Below, piece after piece: positions 53,428 through 62,950 of a stretch of 64,000 nucleotides of DNA. The notes beneath the pieces were generated by a model. It made no database searches and was not told the DNA's origin. It saw nothing but the letters and a program-made list of their open reading frames with translations. Source of the stretch: Psychrobacillus antarcticus (GTDB lineage Bacteria; Bacillota; Bacilli; Bacillales_A; Planococcaceae); assembly GCF_029533155.1 (NCBI RefSeq), contig NZ_JAIZDB010000015.1:21331-85330 (forward strand). The letters run 5' to 3'. Every line of letters begins with the position of its first letter. Position 1 is the stretch's first letter. The translations under genes and the position numbers were made by a program.

Positions 53428-55290
53428 TTATTTACCCCCTTTATCATTCATTAGATCTTCTTTATGAATATGGAATCCATGATCATCTTTTATAGAACGA
53501 ACAGCCATAGAACCAACGGTAATTGCTATACCTAATACTAGAACTGGAATTGCCCAATCCTTTTCACCGTGATATAACGCTCCGAATGCTGCGATAAATA
53601 AACCAAGTGTCATTACAAAAGGAATGAAAGAATTGTTTGGCATATGAATATCAGAAAGTGGCTCTGCATATGTCATACCTACTTTATTTCCTTCTTGTTT
53701 TTCGATCCAGAATGTATCTAATCCACGAACGAGTGGAGTTTGTTTAAAGTTATAAAACGGAACTGGTTGTGGAATAGCCCACTCTAAAGTACGTCCATCT
53801 TCCCATGGGTCATTACCTGCAGGTACGTTTTTAACTACCGTAATAATGATGTTAACTACTAGAATAATAACACCTACTGCCATGAAAGCAGCACCAATCG
53901 AACTGATTAAGTTGAATAAATCCCAACCTTGATTTGCTCCGAATGTAAATACTCGACGCGGCATACCCATTAGTCCTAAGAAATGCTGAATGAAGAATGT
54001 TAAATGGAATCCGATAAAGAAGAACCAGAAAGTCCATTTACCAAGTTTTTCACTTAACATTTGGTTAAACATTAAAGGCCAATATAAGTGTACTGCCGCA
54101 AGAATTGCTAGCACTACTCCACCAACGATTACATAGTGGAAATGGGCAACGATAAAGTAAGAATCATGTAATTGGTAATCAAGCGGTGCTGCTGCTTGCA
54201 TAATACCAGTTACCCCACCTGCTACGAATGAAGGAATGAATCCTAAAGCATATAACATTGGAGTCGTAACTTTAATACTTCCTCCCCAAATCGTAAGCAG
54301 CCAGTTAAAGATTTTCATACCAGTAGGAACAGCGATTGCCATAGTAGCAACTGCGAATATTGCATTAGCTGTTGGCCCTAAACCAACTGTGAACATATGG
54401 TGAGCCCATACCATGAAGCCTAAGAAACCGATTAGGACAGTTGCAAAAACCATAGATGAGTAACCAAATAATCGTTTACGCGAGAATAAAGCGAATATTT
54501 CTGAGAATATACCAAAAGCAGGTAATATTAAGATATATACTTCAGGATGCCCGAAAATCCAGAATAAATGCTCCCAAATAATCGTATTACCACCCATTGT
54601 ATGATCAAAGAAGTTACCACCGAACATACGGTCTAAGATTAAGAAAAATAAACCAATAGTAAGTGGAGGGAATGCAAATAATATCAATGCACTAGCTACG
54701 AATGTAGTCCAAGTAAACAACGGCATACGCATGTATGTCATACCTGGGGCACGCATATTAATAATAGTTACAAGGAAGTTAATACCCCCTATATAAGTAC
54801 CAGCACCGGCTATTTGAAGTCCGAGTGCATAAAAGTCAATACCATGACCAGGTGATGCTAACGATAATGATGCGTAAGAAGTCCATCCTGCATCAGGTGC
54901 TCCACCCATAAACCAAGATAGGTTAAGGAATATACCACCGAACAAGAATAACCAGAAACCAAGTGCATTTAGAAATGGAAACGCTACGTCACGTGCACCA
55001 ATTTGAAGTGGCATGACAGCGTTCATAAATCCAAATAGTATTGGCATGGCTGCTAGGAAGATCATCGTCGTTCCGTGCATTGTAATAATCTCGTTAAAAA
55101 GACCTGCACTGACAAAATCATTATCTGGTTGTGCTAATTGGATTCGAATAAGCATTGCCTCAATACCACCGATTACGAAGAACAAACCGCCGGCAGCTAG
55201 GTACATGACTGCAATCTTTTTATGGTCTACTGTTGTTAAATAGTCCCATATAGTTGCGCCAAAGCCCTTTTTCTTTGCGATAGAACTCAC
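53428..55290 (-). CDS. ctaD: Cytochrome c oxidase subunit I
   Basis: The catalytic subunit carrying heme a and the heme a3-CuB centre. [21 protein letters not shown] has a heme a ligand; [22 protein letters not shown] supplies the CuB His and cross-linked Tyr; HHMFTVGLG and [17 protein letters not shown] supply the remaining His ligands. 620 residues includes the extra C-terminal helices typical of Bacillus caa3. The start is GTG 55290, with AAGGAGG 8 bp upstream; codons further upstream contain that site. Confidence 0.98.
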   Translation of the reverse strand: MSSIAKKKGFGATIWDYLTTVDHKKIAVMYLAAGGLFFVIGGIEAMLIRIQLAQPDNDFVSAGLFNEIITMHGTTMIFLAAMPILFGFMNAVMPLQIGARDVAFPFLNALGFWLFLFGGIFLNLSWFMGGAPDAGWTSYASLSLASPGHGIDFYALGLQIAGAGTYIGGINFLVTIINMRAPGMTYMRMPLFTWTTFVASALILFAFPPLTIGLFFLILDRMFGGNFFDHTMGGNTIIWEHLFWIFGHPEVYILILPAFGIFSEIFALFSRKRLFGYSSMVFATVLIGFLGFMVWAHHMFTVGLGPTANAIFAVATMAIAVPTGMKIFNWLLTIWGGSIKVTTPMLYALGFIPSFVAGGVTGIMQAAAPLDYQLHDSYFIVAHFHYVIVGGVVLAILAAVHLYWPLMFNQMLSEKLGKWTFWFFFIGFHLTFFIQHFLGLMGMPRRVFTFGANQGWDLFNLISSIGAAFMAVGVIILVVNIIITVVKNVPAGNDPWEDGRTLEWAIPQPVPFYNFKQTPLVRGLDTFWIEKQEGNKVGMTYAEPLSDIHMPNNSFIPFVMTLGLFIAAFGALYHGEKDWAIPVLVLGIAITVGSMAVRSIKDDHGFHIHKEDLMNDKGGK

Positions 55291-55324
55291 AACTTTAACC
55301 TCCTTCATAATTTATCTGTGGATC

Positions 55325-56407
55325 TTATTTTTCTACAGATAGTCCCATTAGATATGCTGCAAGAGCATCTAATTGATCTTCACTAAATTTTTTGCCATTA
55401 TTAATTGTTTCTGGCTGAGGCATTAAGTTGCCTGGTTTGTACTCTTGAGGATCATTTATCCAATTTTTTAAGTTTTCTTCATCATGAGGCATAAATCCTG
55501 CCACACGATTACGGTCACCGAAAGCAGCTAAGTTTGGAGCAGGTCCACCTGCAGTGCCTGCTCCTGATGTTGCATGACAAGTTATACAGCTAGTGTTGAA
55601 AATTTCTTCACCTTTTGTTGCAAGATCGTCTGCTGCAACATGCTCAGTAGTTTTCATTGATTCTGCCCAAACTTTGAATTCCTTTGGCTCTAAAGTTTTT
55701 ACTTTGAAATCCATTAGGGCATGGGACGGGCCACAAAGTTCCGCACATTTACCATAGAACACACCTTGTTCTAAACCAGCGGATTCTTTATCAAATTCTA
55801 AATAGAATTGGTTAACGTTTTCTACGTTTGTATCCATTTTACCACCTGCTGTAGGAATCCAGAAAGAGTGCTTCACATCAGCGGCTTTTAAGTTAAAAAA
55901 TACTTTTTGATCAGTAGGTACTACTAACTCTTGAGCTGTAACTATTCCAAGATCTGGATACTCAAATTCCCACCAATAAAGTTTAGCAGTAACATTTACT
56001 GTTACATTAGTTTTGTTACCTTCTTCGTCTACTTGATCCATTGCAGCTACATCCGCATGTTTATAAGTATAGTAAACAGTTGGAATAGCAAGGACGATTA
56101 ACAGTAATATTGGAATAACTGTCCATATTATTTCAAGCGTATGACTTCCTTCTACTTGTTTAGGAATAACATCTTCCCCAACTTTTTTACGACGGAATTT
56201 CACTAGAGCAACCACATAAATAATTACTACTACAATAATAACTAAAGCCATAATAGCAGAAGATAGTAATAACAAATTAAATTGATCTCGTCCGACTTGT
56301 CCTGCAGGTGTAAGCGTTGATAAATATTCTTCGCCACAACCCGATAAGAAAATCGTTAGAGCTGCTAACAGTGAAAAAAGTCGCCATTTTTTAAGCCCTC
56401 TCATCAT
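55325..56407 (-). CDS. ctaC: Cytochrome c oxidase subunit II with fused cytochrome c (caa3 type)
   Basis: A lipoprotein subunit: signal MMRGLKKWRLFSLLAALTIF and lipobox LSGC (C24). Two membrane helices are followed by the cupredoxin domain with CuA ligands in FYGKCAELCGPSHALM. A C-terminal cytochrome c domain has CITCH and the Met-ligand region. The fusion marks a caa3 oxidase. I start at ATG 56407, with GAGGGG 12 bp upstream; an ATG 12 codons earlier would put a charged segment before the signal peptide. Confidence 0.96.
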   Translation of the reverse strand: MMRGLKKWRLFSLLAALTIFLSGCGEEYLSTLTPAGQVGRDQFNLLLLSSAIMALVIIVVVIIYVVALVKFRRKKVGEDVIPKQVEGSHTLEIIWTVIPILLLIVLAIPTVYYTYKHADVAAMDQVDEEGNKTNVTVNVTAKLYWWEFEYPDLGIVTAQELVVPTDQKVFFNLKAADVKHSFWIPTAGGKMDTNVENVNQFYLEFDKESAGLEQGVFYGKCAELCGPSHALMDFKVKTLEPKEFKVWAESMKTTEHVAADDLATKGEEIFNTSCITCHATSGAGTAGGPAPNLAAFGDRNRVAGFMPHDEENLKNWINDPQEYKPGNLMPQPETINNGKKFSEDQLDALAAYLMGLSVEK

Positions 56408-56503
56408 AGCTAAATCAAACCCCTCTTTCATAGTTGTTTTCATGTTTCTTGGACTGTGGTTCTTTATATGAATTCTTGTTGACTAAAGAAAGAATTCCAG
56501 TAA

Positions 56504-57427
56504 TTAGATAAAAATAGAGAAAATAATAATAGCTACGAATAATATCGTCATATAGTTTAAGGAATAGATGAACATTCCTGTTGCCCACTTGATATCATCT
56601 TTTGCACGGAAACCTTTAATGGAGAAGTATAACCACCCAAGATTAAGTGCGGTTGCCAATAAAACAAATATTACTCCTAATTCCATTAATAAAAAAGGTA
56701 ATGGGAATAATAGTAGAATCCATACAAGTATAGATACTTTTGTACGTTTAAAGCCCTTTACCACAGGTAGCATTGGAATATTAGCTGCACGGTATTCTTC
56801 CGTACGCTTCATAGCAAGCGCATAAAAATGTGGAGGTTGCCACGCAAACATAATTAAAAACAATGCTAATGCTCCAAAACCTAAGCTAGGTTCAACAGCT
56901 GCCCACCCAATTACTGGCGGGATTGCCCCAGATATACTACCCACTATTGTGTTACTCACATGTTTACGTTTAGACCACATCGAGTATAACACAACGTAAC
57001 TGACGATTCCTGCTAGTCCCCAAACTCCTGCGGAAGTAGAGGCGGAAAACAACAATATTTCACCTACAATCATTAGTGAAAAAGAAGTTATTAGCACGGA
57101 TGATGGACTAAACCTTCCTGTAACTGTTGGTCTTTGCTTTTTGCTCTTCATGACAGGATCGATATCTCGATCGATAAAATTATTCATAGCTGCAGAACCA
57201 GCTATGATCATTCCTGCACCTATTAGGGTATAAAATATGGTATCTAACTCTCTAAGAAAATTTCGATCTGTAAATTGAAATGCTAGCCACATACCAGTGA
57301 ATGTTGTAAATAAATTAGAGTTAACTATACCTATTTTAATAAGTGAAAGAAAATCTTGTAAAAATGTATTATGTACTAGATCAGCTTCAGTCTCATTAGT
57401 TGCGGTTATTAAATGACCATTGGACAT
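56504..57427 (-). CDS. ctaB: Protoheme IX farnesyltransferase (heme O synthase)
   Basis: A UbiA-family prenyltransferase that converts heme B to heme O. The allylic diphosphate motif NNFIDRDIDPVM and the second motif (AWQPPHFYALAMKRTEEY) are present, with about eight or nine membrane segments. 307 residues is typical. GGAGGAGC precedes the ATG. It is divergent from ctaA, which makes heme A from its product. Confidence 0.97.
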   Translation of the reverse strand: MSNGHLITATNETEADLVHNTFLQDFLSLIKIGIVNSNLFTTFTGMWLAFQFTDRNFLRELDTIFYTLIGAGMIIAGSAAMNNFIDRDIDPVMKSKKQRPTVTGRFSPSSVLITSFSLMIVGEILLFSASTSAGVWGLAGIVSYVVLYSMWSKRKHVSNTIVGSISGAIPPVIGWAAVEPSLGFGALALFLIMFAWQPPHFYALAMKRTEEYRAANIPMLPVVKGFKRTKVSILVWILLLFPLPFLLMELGVIFVLLATALNLGWLYFSIKGFRAKDDIKWATGMFIYSLNYMTILFVAIIIFSIFI

Positions 57428-57587
57428 GCTGCTCCTCCTTTCAAAGTTGTAAGCATACTCCGCTACCTTTTACTATAACGAAATTCTTACGTAATTTCTA
57501 CAGTTAAAGATAATTTCCGCAAAAATATATCGAGATAATCTTTTATATAGTTAGATCATATATATAGTAATACATTTTCGTGTCTTA

Positions 57588-57629
57588 TTTGTGAATGTTC
57601 AAGTGCTAAATTATGAACAATTTGTGAAA
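57588..57629 (+). promoter_or_regulatory. Two ResD-type boxes between ctaB and ctaA
   Basis: TTTGTGAAT (57588-57596) is identical to the reported ResD recognition core, and TTTGTGAAA (57621-57629) differs at one base. They lie 33 bp apart, about three helical turns, upstream of ctaA. ResD activates ctaA in B. subtilis. The rest of this 324-bp gap should hold both divergent promoters, which I could not place confidently. Confidence 0.6.
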
Positions 57630-57751
57630 ACTAATATCCATGCATATTAGTTTTCAGGTTATTCATTGTATTTTCCGTCATGATTCGATATCATCAAAAA
57701 GCAGGTACTGTTTATTTAAAGACGGGCAAGATACATAAAGTAGGTGGAGTA

Positions 57752-58663
57752 ATGCACATTCATAAAAATTTAAAATTGTTAGCTGTTGCATCTACAGTTG
57801 GTATGCTTCTCATTCTTCTAGGAGGTGCATTAGTAACTAAAACCGATAGTGGTATGGGTTGCGGTAGACACTGGCCCGGCTGTAATGGACAACTTATACC
57901 AGATGTAATCACAGCGGAAGTATTGATCGAATTCTCACATCGGTTAGTTACAGGTACCGTTGGAATATTAATCGTGGCATTAGCTATCTGGACATGGAAG
58001 GCACTTGGACATGTGAGAGAAACAAAGTTCTTATCGGCAATGGCAGTATTTTTCTTAGTTGCTCAAGCCTTGATAGGAGCAGCACAGGTAAAATGGGGAC
58101 AAGGCGATTTTATATTAGCTCTTCATTTCGGGATATCTCTTATTTCCTTTGCTTCCGTTTTATTACTAACTTTATTAGTTTTTGAAATTGACCGAAAATT
58201 TGATACAGATAAGATCAGAATAGGCAAAGCACTAAAATTTCATACAATTGGTGTAACACTCTATTCTTATATTGTCATTTACACTGGGGCATTAGTACGA
58301 CATACAAAATCTAGTCTTATATGTAATGATTGGCCATTATGTAATAATGAACAGTTTGCATTTCCTACTAATTTATATGAGTGGGTACAAATGGGGCATC
58401 GTGCTGCTGCAGGGTTAATATTTATTTGGATTTTAATCATAACCATTCACGTAATGCGAAATTATAAAAACCAACGGGCAATTTACTGGGGATGGACGAT
58501 CTCGTTAATATTAGTCTCCTGCCAAGTAATCACTGGTATGTTAGTCGTGTTAACCAAACTAAATCTTTACTTAGCTCTACTACATTCATTATTTATCTCC
58601 CTATTATTCGGTTTGTTATGCTATATGATTCTATTATTATCAAGAAGTAAATTGAATGATTAA
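57752..58663 (+). CDS. ctaA: Heme A synthase
   Basis: An eight-helix membrane oxygenase that turns heme O into heme A. Two homologous four-helix halves are visible, each with conserved His and a cysteine pair: GCGRHWPGCNG (near residue 41) and CNDWPLCNN (near 195), plus EFSHRLVTGTVG and QMGHRAAAGLIF heme ligands. ATG 57752 (MHIHKNLKLLAVAS) is chosen for its AGGTGGAG site; upstream codons lack support. 303 residues matches B. subtilis CtaA. Confidence 0.97.
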   Translation: MHIHKNLKLLAVASTVGMLLILLGGALVTKTDSGMGCGRHWPGCNGQLIPDVITAEVLIEFSHRLVTGTVGILIVALAIWTWKALGHVRETKFLSAMAVFFLVAQALIGAAQVKWGQGDFILALHFGISLISFASVLLLTLLVFEIDRKFDTDKIRIGKALKFHTIGVTLYSYIVIYTGALVRHTKSSLICNDWPLCNNEQFAFPTNLYEWVQMGHRAAAGLIFIWILIITIHVMRNYKNQRAIYWGWTISLILVSCQVITGMLVVLTKLNLYLALLHSLFISLLFGLLCYMILLLSRSKLND

Positions 58664-58671
58664 GAACAAAA

Positions 58672-59440
58672 CCTGTTTCTATCGTTTCCGAAGGACTTTA
58701 GACAGACGGCTTGCTATATGATTACCGAGTGAATTTTTAGGATATGCTTGGTTGTGACTGACGTCACAACCAAGCATATCCCTTTTTACGGTAATCTTAT
58801 GGCGATTAGCTGTCCGTCGCCCTCCTGCAGCTATTAGAAACAGGTAAGTGCGTTTTGATAACGAGAGAAAAGACACTTTCATATTCATAGAGGGGATGAC
58901 AGTCTAAGTACGCGACATCTTGTCGCAACGACTGGCTGACCCTCATCGTGCGGGCCTCGAAGATACAATTTCGTTCGCGATCTCACTTCTTTATTTGGTA
59001 AACTCTTACTATTTCTCTTAATTTCCACTAGTATTAAAGAAAATCTACTTCATTCATCATTAAGCAATAGCATCCCTAATTCAACTGCAATTTCAGAAAG
59101 ATTTTCTTCCTACATTAACTGAAATTAATCTTATTATCCCTAGCGATAAGCTTGTAAATCTTAAATTGAGTACTACACATTATTTTGATTGTAGTGAAAG
59201 GTGGCGACTCCAGCGGGACCAGCACGAGCTGAAAGCCCCGCTAGAACGTTTAAAAGGGACAAAGGCTAGAGCGCCACATCGTGTGGCAACGCCTTCGTGA
59301 CCAACATCCTGTTGGCCTGAGGAGATTGAAGCCGCGCCCGCGGAAAGCGTCCACCTGAAACGGAAATCAGTAGTATTTTTCATTCTTTCAAGTCACATGA
59401 ACCCAGTGTTCACTGGACATTTTTATATACTTATTCTAAA
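58672..59440. repeat. Composite intergenic element G (full copy with an extra insert)
   Basis: The hairpin module (58672-58844) starts 9 bp after the ctaA stop, with core stem GATATGCTTGGTTGTGAC/GTCACAACCAAGCATATC (58738-58787) followed by CCTTTTT. The AT-rich module (58845-59180) includes a small GC-rich insert (58893-58962, GCGACATCTTGTCGC). The GC-rich cassette (59182-59377) has CCACATCGTGTGG (59273-59285) and CCAACATCCTGTTGG (59301-59315). The tail leads to the pyc terminator. Short frames inside are not genes. Confidence 0.85.
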
Positions 59441-59441
59441 G

Positions 59442-59479
59442 TAAAAGGCTATTAGACATGAATGTCTAACAGCCTTTTA
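59442..59479. terminator. Intrinsic terminator of pyc (bidirectional)
   Basis: AAAAGGCT-TTAGACAT pairs with ATGTCTAA-AGCCTTTT, with one bulge and a minimal loop. It lies 9 bp past the pyc stop. Confidence 0.92.
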
Positions 59480-59487
59480 TTTATTGC

Positions 59488-62400
59488 TTATTCTTTTTCC
59501 ATCTCTATTAATAAATCACCAGTTGCAATCGCTTCTCCAGCTATAACATGAATCTCTTTGACAACTCCATTATATGGCGCTTGTACAGTGGTTTCCATTT
59601 TCATTGCTTCCGTAATAAGAAGATGTTGACCTCTTTTAACTTTGCTACCTGTAGAAATGGCCACCTTTAGTACAGTCCCTGGCATAGTTGCACCAATATG
59701 GCCCTCATTCTTTAAATCTACCTTTTGTTTAGATAAATGGCTCACTTCCACATTCAAATCCTGAATAGAAACTTCACGTGGTTGACCGTTTAATTCGAAG
59801 TACATAATACGATTTCCATCATGAGTCGGCTCGCTTATAGACACAAGCTTGATGATTAACGTTTTTCCAATCTCGATTTCTACTTCGATCTCTTCTCCTA
59901 ATCTCAATCCGTATAAAAATGTTGGTGTATCTAATACGGAAACATCCCCAAAGTTTTTATTTGTTTCACTATATTCTTCAAAAACCTTTGGATAAAGAGT
60001 ATAGGCAAGAATCTCTTGACTAGTAACAGGACGATTTAATTTATGGAATAGCATCTCTTTAATTTCCTCGAAGTCCACGGGCTCCAACAATTCACCCGGA
60101 CGCACCGTGATCGGTTGACGATCCTTGAGGACTATTTTTTGTAATTCTTGCGGGAATCCTCCATAAGGCTGACCAATATACCCTTCAAAAAACTCTATAA
60201 CAGAATCTGGGAAATCTATTGTCTTACCTCTCGTAATGACAGAAACTTCATCTAAATTATTTTGAACCATGAATAGAGCCATATCCCCTACCACTTTAGA
60301 AGAAGGTGTAACTTTCACTACATCTCCAAACAATAGGTTTACACGAGAATACATTTCTTTTACTTCTTCCCAACGTTCTCCAAGTCCTACTGCTTTTGCT
60401 TGTTGTTGAAGATTACTATATTGTCCACCCGGCATCTCATGCACATAGATTTCCGTGTGGGGACTCATCATGCCACTTTCAAAGTCTTGATAATATTTTC
60501 GAACATCTTCCCAATAATAAGAGATTTTTTCAAATGCATCGATATTTCCAATAACTTCTCTTTTAGAACCTTTTAATGCGTAACTTAAACTACTTGCACT
60601 TGGTTGAGAAGTTAAACCAGCCATTGCACCTAATGCAGTATCAACGATATCAACTCCAGCTTCTATTGCTTTAGCATACGTATACACACCGTTACCACTA
60701 GTATCATGTGTATGAAGGTGAATAGGGATATCTACTGTGCTTTTTAGCTCACTTACTAAACGATAAGCTGCTTCTGGTTTTAATAGTCCTGCCATATCTT
60801 TAATCGCTAAAATATGCGCACCTGCATTTTCTAATTCTTTCGCCATGTCTTTATAGTATTGAACCGTATATTTGTCTCTAGAGTCATCTAAAATATCTCC
60901 AGTGTAACATAGCGCTGCTTCTGCAATTTTCCCAGATTGTCTAGTGGCATCGATTGCAACTTCCATCCCTTTAATCCAGTTTAGGCTATCAAAGATTCGG
61001 AATACATCAATACCAGCTTCTGCAGACTTTTGTATAAACTCTCTTATCACATTATCTGGATAGTTTTTATACCCTACTGCATTAGCTCCACGGAATAACA
61101 TTTGGAATAATACATTTGGAATCATTTGTCTCATTTTTAACAAACGGTCCCAAGGATTTTCTTTTAAAAAGCGGTAAGCAACGTCAAAAGTTGCTCCTCC
61201 CCACATTTCATATGAAAATAAATCAGGCATACCCTGTGCAGATTCTTTAGCAATACCGAACATATCATGAGAACGGACTCGTGTTGCTAATAATGATTGG
61301 TGAGCATCTCGGAAAGTAGTGTCTGTTAACAACACACCTTGTTGTTCCTTCACCCACTTAATAACTCCGTCGGCACCTTGCTGTTCCAAAATTTGCTTTG
61401 TACCAATAGGAGGAGCTGCACTCAAATCAAAACTAGGTGTTCTACTTGCACCAAAAATAGGCTTGGATTTTTTCTCGATACCTGGGAATCCATTAACTGT
61501 AACATTCCCAATATAATTTAATAATTTAGTCCCGCGGTCTTTGCGATTTGGGAATAAAAATAATTCAGGTGTAGAATCGATGAAACTCGTATTAAATTTA
61601 CCAGAAATGAAGCTTGGATGTTTTACGACATTTTCTAAAAATGGGATGTTCGTTTTTATTCCTCTAATTCTGAATTCCTGCAAATTTCTATCCATTTTAG
61701 CTGCTGCTTCTTTAAAGGACATGCCCCAAGTAGAAACCTTCACTAACAAAGAATCATAGTAAGGGGTGATGATAGCCCCTTGGAAACCATTCCCTGCGTC
61801 TAAGCGTACACCAAATCCACCACCGGAGCGATAAACCATTAGTTTACCTGTATCGGGCATGAAGTTGTTTAATGGATCCTCAGTAGTTACACGAGATTGA
61901 ATCGCAAATCCAAATAACGGCATGTTTTCTTGATTTGGAATGCCCATTTCGTCACTATTAAGTGCTGTACCATCCGCTATTTTGATCTGTGCATGGACAA
62001 TATCTACACCAGTAATCATTTCCGTAATCGTATGCTCTACTTGAATACGTGGATTTACTTCGATAAAATAGAATTCGTCATCCGTCACTAAAAATTCTAC
62101 CGTTCCAGCATTTATGTAAGAAACATTTTTCATTAATTTAACAGCTGCTTCACAAATTTTATCGCGCAACTTTGGATCCAACGAATTGGAAGGTGCTATT
62201 TCCACAACTTTTTGATGTCTTCTTTGAATAGAACAATCACGTTCATATAAATGGATTAAATTACCTTCTGCATCTCCAAGAATTTGTACTTCAATATGTT
62301 TCGGTTGGTAAATATAACGCTCGACATATACTTCATCTGAACCAAAAGCAGCTTTTGCCTCTGATCTAGCACGTTCAAAGGCACTTTCAAGCTCGTCTTC

Positions 62401-62928
62401 AGATTGTACTACACGCATACCACGTCCGCCGCCACCTAAAGACGCTTTAATCATTAAAGGATAGCCATGATCTTTGCTAAAGGCACGTACCTCTTCAACA
62501 GTATCTAATGGACCGTCACTCCCTGGAATAACAGGTATACCTGCAAGTACTGCTTGTTCACGAGCTTTTACTTTATCTCCAAACATATCTAAGTGCTTAG
62601 AGGTAGGTCCGACGAAGATAATCCCTTCCTCTTCACATCTTTTCGCAAAATCTACATTTTCAGAAAGGAAGCCATACCCTGGATGGATTGCATCAGCTTT
62701 ACTTTCTTTTGCAATTCTAATGATATCTTCAATATCTAAATATGCATCGATTGGCTTCTTACCTTCACCAACTAAATAGGACTCATCGGATTTAAATCGA
62801 TGAAACGAACCGCTATCTTCTCTTGAGTAAATGGCAACTGTTCGAAGGTTTAACTCCGTACAAGCTCGAAAAATACGTATTGCAATTTCTCCTCTATTTG
62901 CTACTACAATTTTTTTGATTTTATTCAT
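59488..62928 (-). CDS. pyc: Pyruvate carboxylase
   Basis: A multidomain biotin enzyme making oxaloacetate from pyruvate. The biotin carboxylase domain (about 1-450) has KASLGGGGRGMR and EVNPRIQVEHTITE. The carboxyltransferase domain (about 530-830) has TTFRDAHQSLLATRVR and HLHTHDTSGNGV. The C-terminal biotinyl domain has EAMKMETT with biotin on K1110. 1146 residues is full length. Order ftsW then pyc, convergent with ctaA, is as in B. subtilis. Confidence 0.98.
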   Translation of the reverse strand: MNKIKKIVVANRGEIAIRIFRACTELNLRTVAIYSREDSGSFHRFKSDESYLVGEGKKPIDAYLDIEDIIRIAKESKADAIHPGYGFLSENVDFAKRCEEEGIIFVGPTSKHLDMFGDKVKAREQAVLAGIPVIPGSDGPLDTVEEVRAFSKDHGYPLMIKASLGGGGRGMRVVQSEDELESAFERARSEAKAAFGSDEVYVERYIYQPKHIEVQILGDAEGNLIHLYERDCSIQRRHQKVVEIAPSNSLDPKLRDKICEAAVKLMKNVSYINAGTVEFLVTDDEFYFIEVNPRIQVEHTITEMITGVDIVHAQIKIADGTALNSDEMGIPNQENMPLFGFAIQSRVTTEDPLNNFMPDTGKLMVYRSGGGFGVRLDAGNGFQGAIITPYYDSLLVKVSTWGMSFKEAAAKMDRNLQEFRIRGIKTNIPFLENVVKHPSFISGKFNTSFIDSTPELFLFPNRKDRGTKLLNYIGNVTVNGFPGIEKKSKPIFGASRTPSFDLSAAPPIGTKQILEQQGADGVIKWVKEQQGVLLTDTTFRDAHQSLLATRVRSHDMFGIAKESAQGMPDLFSYEMWGGATFDVAYRFLKENPWDRLLKMRQMIPNVLFQMLFRGANAVGYKNYPDNVIREFIQKSAEAGIDVFRIFDSLNWIKGMEVAIDATRQSGKIAEAALCYTGDILDDSRDKYTVQYYKDMAKELENAGAHILAIKDMAGLLKPEAAYRLVSELKSTVDIPIHLHTHDTSGNGVYTYAKAIEAGVDIVDTALGAMAGLTSQPSASSLSYALKGSKREVIGNIDAFEKISYYWEDVRKYYQDFESGMMSPHTEIYVHEMPGGQYSNLQQQAKAVGLGERWEEVKEMYSRVNLLFGDVVKVTPSSKVVGDMALFMVQNNLDEVSVITRGKTIDFPDSVIEFFEGYIGQPYGGFPQELQKIVLKDRQPITVRPGELLEPVDFEEIKEMLFHKLNRPVTSQEILAYTLYPKVFEEYSETNKNFGDVSVLDTPTFLYGLRLGEEIEVEIEIGKTLIIKLVSISEPTHDGNRIMYFELNGQPREVSIQDLNVEVSHLSKQKVDLKNEGHIGATMPGTVLKVAISTGSKVKRGQHLLITEAMKMETTVQAPYNGVVKEIHVIAGEAIATGDLLIEMEKE

Positions 62929-62950
62929 CCAAATTTGCCCCTTTTCGTCG

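Noticed and set aside
58679..59383. Open frames at 58679-58888 and 59180-59383
   Set aside because: Both are within the hairpin and GC-rich modules of element G and share sequence with the rejected frames in E and F.
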